Shown here piece by piece: positions 5,423 to 7,607 of a stretch of 7,607 nucleotides of DNA. Position numbers and translations under genes: made by a program. The notes under the pieces were generated by a model, which ran no database searches, was not told where the DNA came from, and worked only from the letters and a program-made list of their open reading frames with translations. Source of the DNA: Chloroflexota bacterium (GTDB lineage: Bacteria; Chloroflexota; Limnocylindria; Limnocylindrales; CSP1-4); NCBI GenBank assembly GCA_021812735.1, contig JAKAMV010000480.1:1-7607 (forward strand), given 5' to 3'. Positions within the stretch are counted from its first letter, which is position 1, and each line of letters opens with the position of its first letter.

Positions 5423-5440
5423 CGCGTAGGGCCCCACGCG
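5423..5440. terminator. Weak hairpin between convergent genes, possible bidirectional terminator
   Basis: CGCGT (5423-5427) can pair with ACGCG (5436-5440) around an eight-base loop that itself contains GGGCCC. It is in the 50-base gap between the acyl-CoA dehydrogenase stop and the DUF2269-like gene stop, where a terminator for both strands is expected. There is no T-tract on either side, so the call is tentative. Confidence 0.3.
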
Positions 5441-5451
5441 CCGCCGGGCGC

Positions 5452-5895
5452 TCAGAAGGGCTTGACCACCATCAGGAAGACGATCGTCAGCACGACGGCG
5501 ATCGTCACCCAGCCGAGCGCCGTCGACCGCCGCGCCGCCGCGCGATAGGCGGCCGAGGTAGGGTCTGCGTCGGCTTCGGCGAGCTGGCGGCGGATCGCCG
5601 GTGCGAAGACCACGATCCCCAGCAAGGCCGTCAGCGCGTACAGCACGATCGCGGCCTGGATCCAGTGCTCCGAGAAGCTGAAGGCACCTGTCCACACCAT
5701 CAGGACGCCCGTCACGAGCAGCACCGCGTACGCCGGGTTGGCGACCGTGCGATCGAGACGCCGGACGCCTCGGACGGCGAACGCCACGTGTGCCGGGTCG
5801 CTCGTGCGCAGCCAGGCCACGTACGTTAGGTTCGACCCCACGGCCAAGATCGCCGCCAGGACGTGCACCAGCTTGAGCAGCAGGAAGGGCGCCAT
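5452..5895 (-). CDS. DUF2269-like integral membrane protein
   Basis: 147-residue membrane protein with four predicted helices at about 4-28 (FLLLKLVHVLAAILAVGSNL), 53-70, 78-101 and 126-144. Short charged segments lie between them (VRGVRRLDRT; IRRQLAEADADPTS). The LVHVLAAIxxVG start and the overall four-helix layout resemble small DUF2269 proteins, which have no established function; His11 in the first helix is a conserved-looking polar residue. A GGAGA ribosome site lies five bases upstream of the ATG. It is the only - strand gene here, convergent with the acyl-CoA dehydrogenase and divergent from the thiolase, so it is transcribed alone. A role in acyl-CoA metabolism cannot be inferred. The gene call is firm, the family assignment moderate. 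Confidence 0.8.
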   Translation of the reverse strand: MAPFLLLKLVHVLAAILAVGSNLTYVAWLRTSDPAHVAFAVRGVRRLDRTVANPAYAVLLVTGVLMVWTGAFSFSEHWIQAAIVLYALTALLGIVVFAPAIRRQLAEADADPTSAAYRAAARRSTALGWVTIAVVLTIVFLMVVKPF

Positions 5896-5900
5896 CTCTC

Positions 5901-5905
5901 TCTCC
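5901..5905 (-). promoter_or_regulatory. Ribosome binding site (GGAGA) for the DUF2269-like gene
   Basis: On the - strand the sequence reads GGAGA-gagag-ATG, with five bases between site and start. This supports ATG at 5895-5893. No TANNNT box is seen close upstream on this strand. Confidence 0.65.
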
Positions 5906-5961
5906 GATCAGATCCGCCCCGGCGCAGCGTCGACCGCATCGGGCGTCGCGCGCGCGGGGCT

Positions 5962-6027
5962 CGTGCACGGGGCATGCCCGCCGCCGCGGAGGGTACCGCG
6001 TCAACGCGCCGCCGCACCCGTGCACGG
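5962..6027. promoter_or_regulatory. Paired CGTGCACG palindromes in the divergent promoter region (possible operator)
   Basis: The eight-base palindrome CGTGCACG occurs at 5962-5969 and again at 6019-6026, where it extends to CCGTGCACGG (6018-6027). The centres are 57 bases apart. The second copy ends eight bases before the putative thiolase -10 box, in the expected -35/spacer region. A further palindrome GGGCATGCCC (5970-5979) abuts the first. Such placement would suit a dimeric repressor, for example of the TetR type often controlling acyl-CoA genes. This is inference; GC-rich DNA produces palindromes readily. Confidence 0.3.
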
Positions 6028-6034
6028 CCCGCGC

Positions 6035-6040
6035 TAGCAT
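6035..6040 (+). promoter_or_regulatory. Putative -10 box (TAGCAT) for a leaderless thiolase transcript
   Basis: TAGCAT matches TANNNT, and six bases separate it from ATG 6047, so transcription would start on the A of ATG. The spacing is the same as for tatA and favours ATG 6047 over the overlapping GTG 6044. No Shine-Dalgarno is visible. Confidence 0.45.
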
Positions 6041-6046
6041 GCCGTG

Positions 6047-7288
6047 ATGGACCGCCAACCGTTCTCGCCGGGCGGGCCGTCCGGCCGCGTCTTTCTCGTC
6101 TCCGCCATGCGCACGCCGATCGGCAAGTTCGCCGGCAGCCTCGCGGACGTCCCAGCCACCACGCTCGGCGGCATCGCCATCCGCGCCGCGGTCGAACGAG
6201 CGAACGTGCCGCCCGACGCCGTCGAAGAGGTGCTGATGGGCCAGGTCCTGCAGGCCGGCGCCGGGCAGGCACCCGCCCGTCAGGCCGCGCTGAAGGCCGG
6301 GCTGCCGACCGGCGTGAGCGCCACCACGATCAACCGCGTCTGTGGCTCGGGGCTCAAGGCGATCATGCTCGCTGCGGCGGAGATCCGCGCCGGCGACGCG
6401 GAGGTGGTCGTCGCAGGTGGCATGGAGAATATGGACCAGGGGCCCTACCTGTTGCCGCGGGCCAGGTTCGGGTACCGCCTCGGCTCGGGCGAGCTGCTCG
6501 ACGCGACCGTGCAGGACGGGCTCTGGTGCTCGATCGAGGCGTGCCACATGGGGACGCACGCCGAGCGGGTTGCGGCGCACGAGGGGGTCAGCCGCGAGGA
6601 CCAGGACCGCTTCGCTCTCGAGAGCCACCGCCGGGCGATCGCCGCGATCGACGCCGGTCGGTTCCGCGACGAGATCGTCCCAGTGCCGATCCGACGCGGC
6701 CGCGAGGAGGCGCTCTTCACGACCGACGAGGCGCCCCGCCGCGACACGACGCTCGAAGCGTTGGCGCGCCTGCGTCCCGCCTTCGACCTGCCCGCGGGGG
6801 AAGACGCCCCAGCAGACGGTGTCGGCACGGTGACCGCCGGGAACGCCCCCGGCATCACCGACGGCGCGGCGGCGACGGTGGTGGCGAGCGAACGCGCCGT
6901 GGAGCGCTACGGGCTGCGGCCGCTTGCCCGCATCGTCGGCTATGCCCAGGCCGAGGTCGAGCCGAAGTGGCTCTTCCTCGCGCCGATCACCGGGGTGCGC
7001 CGTCTTCTCGAGCGCGTCGAGCTGCCGATCGAGGCGTTCGACCTGATCGAGATCAACGAGGCGTTCGCGGCACAGACGCTCGCCGACGGGCGGGCCCTCG
7101 GTTTCGACTGGTCGAAGGTCAACGTGAACGGCGGCGCGATCGCGCTCGGGCATCCGATCGGCGCCAGCGGCGCGCGGATCGTGGCGACGTTGCTGCACGA
7201 GCTGCGACGACGCGGCGGACGCTACGGCCTGGCGACCCTCTGTCTCGGGGGCGGCGGGTCCGTCGCGATGGCCTTCGAGCGGGTCTGA
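6047..7288 (+). CDS. Acetyl-CoA C-acetyltransferase (thiolase)
   Basis: 413-residue thiolase, condensing two acetyl-CoA to acetoacetyl-CoA or running in reverse as the last step of beta-oxidation. Near the N terminus is VFLVSAMRTPIGKFAGSL. The nucleophile Cys99 is in INRVCGSGLKAI, followed by VVAGGMENMDQGPYLLP (121-137). The C-terminal half has FDLIEINEAFAAQ (331-343), NGGAIALGHPIGASGAR (361-377) with catalytic His369, and LCLGGGGSVAM with Cys399 as the second active Cys. The 'GGMENMDQGPYLL' loop and degradative/biosynthetic length (about 390-410) fit the acetoacetyl-CoA thiolase group. It is separated from the mutase-hbd-dehydrogenase cluster by the divergent membrane gene, so it has its own promoter. 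Start ATG 6047 is chosen from the TAGCAT spacing; GTG 6044 is three bases upstream. It supplies the step after Hbd in a butyrate-type pathway. Confidence 0.95.
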   Translation: MDRQPFSPGGPSGRVFLVSAMRTPIGKFAGSLADVPATTLGGIAIRAAVERANVPPDAVEEVLMGQVLQAGAGQAPARQAALKAGLPTGVSATTINRVCGSGLKAIMLAAAEIRAGDAEVVVAGGMENMDQGPYLLPRARFGYRLGSGELLDATVQDGLWCSIEACHMGTHAERVAAHEGVSREDQDRFALESHRRAIAAIDAGRFRDEIVPVPIRRGREEALFTTDEAPRRDTTLEALARLRPAFDLPAGEDAPADGVGTVTAGNAPGITDGAAATVVASERAVERYGLRPLARIVGYAQAEVEPKWLFLAPITGVRRLLERVELPIEAFDLIEINEAFAAQTLADGRALGFDWSKVNVNGGAIALGHPIGASGARIVATLLHELRRRGGRYGLATLCLGGGGSVAMAFERV

Positions 7289-7296
7289 TCGGTCGG

Positions 7297-7324
7297 CGGC
7301 CGCGTCGACGGCCGCGTCGACGGC
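7297..7324 (+). repeat. 12-bp tandem repeat (2.3 copies) between thiolase and degV
   Basis: The unit cggccgcgtcga occurs at 7297-7308 and 7309-7320, and the first four bases recur at 7321-7324. The self-complementary CGGCCG elements at 7297-7302 and 7309-7314 could pair around a six-base loop, giving a weak terminator-like hairpin after the thiolase stop, but there is no T-tract. Confidence 0.7.
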
Positions 7325-7336
7325 GCTCGCCGCCGC

Positions 7337-7342
7337 TATGAT
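7337..7342 (+). promoter_or_regulatory. Putative -10 box (TATGAT) for the degV-family gene
   Basis: TATGAT is close to the general bacterial -10 consensus (TATAAT) and fits TANNNT. Transcription from about 7349 would leave a leader of roughly 20 bases carrying the GGAGG site ahead of ATG 7371. An overlapping leaderless start at GTG 7350 is also possible. A weak -35 candidate, GTCGAC (7316-7321), is 15 bases upstream. Confidence 0.5.
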
Positions 7343-7360
7343 CGACCCAGTGTCCGCGCC

Positions 7361-7365
7361 GGAGG
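7361..7365 (+). promoter_or_regulatory. Ribosome binding site (GGAGG) for the degV-family gene
   Basis: GGAGG lies five bases before ATG 7371. It supports that start over the in-frame GTG 7350, which would add seven residues (MSAPEGS). Confidence 0.7.
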
Positions 7366-7370
7366 GGAGC

Positions 7371-7607
7371 ATGCGCCGCGTCGCCATCGTCACCGATTCC
7401 GCGTCCGACCTCGATCCGGCGTTGGCCGCGGCCGAGGGGATCACGCTCGTCCCGTTGATCGCGATCTTCGGCGACGACGAATACCGGGCCGGCGTCGACA
7501 TGAGCGCCCGCGAGTTCTGGGCGCGGCTCACCGCGCCCGGGGCCCCGTTCCCGCGCACCGCAGCCGCGAGCGCGGGCGCCTTCCAGGAGGCGTTCGAAGC
7601 CTGTTTC
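7371..7607 (+). CDS. DegV/FakB-family fatty-acid-binding protein, N-terminal part (truncated by window edge)
   Basis: Seventy-nine codons are visible and the frame is still open at the last base. The N terminus MRRVAIVTDSASDLDPALAA is the DegV signature (VxIVTDSxxDL). It is followed by ITLVPLIAIFGDDEYRAGVDMSAREFWARL, matching the usual 'V.PL.v.f.....y.dg.dis..efy..l' layout, and PFPRTAAASAGAFQEAF at the position of the canonical PxTSQPSPGxF motif. DegV-type proteins bind a fatty acid; FakB members hand it to the kinase FakA to make acyl-phosphate for phospholipid synthesis. In the lipid-head-group motif the Thr and final Ser are kept, while the middle Ser, Gln and Pro are Ala. Whether a FakA homologue follows is outside the window. 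The -10 box and GGAGG site indicate a promoter of its own after the thiolase. Confidence 0.85.
   Translation, partial: MRRVAIVTDSASDLDPALAAAEGITLVPLIAIFGDDEYRAGVDMSAREFWARLTAPGAPFPRTAAASAGAFQEAFEACF

Noticed and set aside
4952..7558. Very long open frame (868 codons) on the - strand across the thiolase and the DUF2269-like gene
   Set aside because: It is antisense to the thiolase and the acyl-CoA dehydrogenase 3' end, whose active-site motifs are unmistakable on the + strand. The product is low-complexity (Arg, Ala, Gly, Asp, His) with no recognisable domain. Long antisense frames are common in very GC-rich DNA.
1..7607. Defence, toxin-antitoxin, phage or biosynthetic gene system
   Set aside because: Every substantial gene is accounted for by a metabolic, export or membrane family, and none shows motifs of such systems.

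Overview
The window is a very GC-rich stretch of bacterial chromosome with closely packed genes, GTG as well as ATG starts, and several gene starts that look leaderless. The gene set and composition suggest a high-GC Actinobacteriota or Chloroflexota-type bacterium; the sequence alone does not decide between them. There are no rRNA or tRNA genes, no CRISPR array, and no recognisable insertion sequence or phage gene.

Layout. The window opens inside the 3' half of an alpha/beta-hydrolase gene (2-484, +). A two-gene unit follows: a small TatA-family membrane protein (590-775) and GTP cyclohydrolase I, folE (780-1511). The next 213 bases (1512-1724) carry no gene but hold two separate short tandem repeats, one of which runs through the folE stop codon. 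Then comes an acyl-CoA metabolism cluster on the + strand: the stand-alone B12-binding small subunit of an acyl-CoA mutase (1725-2135), its MeaB-type GTPase chaperone (2236-3285), a 3-hydroxybutyryl-CoA dehydrogenase overlapping it by 4 bases (3282-4157), and an acyl-CoA dehydrogenase (4229-5401). A small DUF2269-like four-helix membrane protein lies on the - strand (5452-5895). It is convergent with the dehydrogenase and divergent from a thiolase (6047-7288, +). The right edge holds the first 79 codons of a DegV/FakB-family gene (7371-7607), cut off by the window.

How the genes work together. Mutase subunit, MeaB, hydroxyacyl-CoA dehydrogenase, acyl-CoA dehydrogenase and thiolase are most of the steps needed to turn short or branched acyl-CoAs (isobutyryl-/butyryl-CoA or propionyl-/methylmalonyl-CoA) into acetyl-CoA or a TCA intermediate. 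The large catalytic mutase subunit and an enoyl-CoA hydratase are missing from the window and must be encoded elsewhere, so the mutase substrate cannot be settled here. tatA-folE looks like an unrelated housekeeping pair.

Most unusual features. (1) A perfect 54-bp direct repeat has one copy in the mutase-meaB junction and the other inside meaB, where it encodes an 18-residue in-frame insertion in a loop of the GTPase. (2) A 35-bp tandem duplication of the meaB start region leaves a decoy GTG and a 12-codon mini-ORF whose stop overlaps the real start. (3) A recurring TANNNT (often TANCATG) box lies 6-8 bases upstream of several starts, pointing to leaderless transcription. (4) Different tandem repeats (21, 15, 35 and 12 bp) sit at four gene junctions. 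I did not find evidence for a complete new defence or mobile system.
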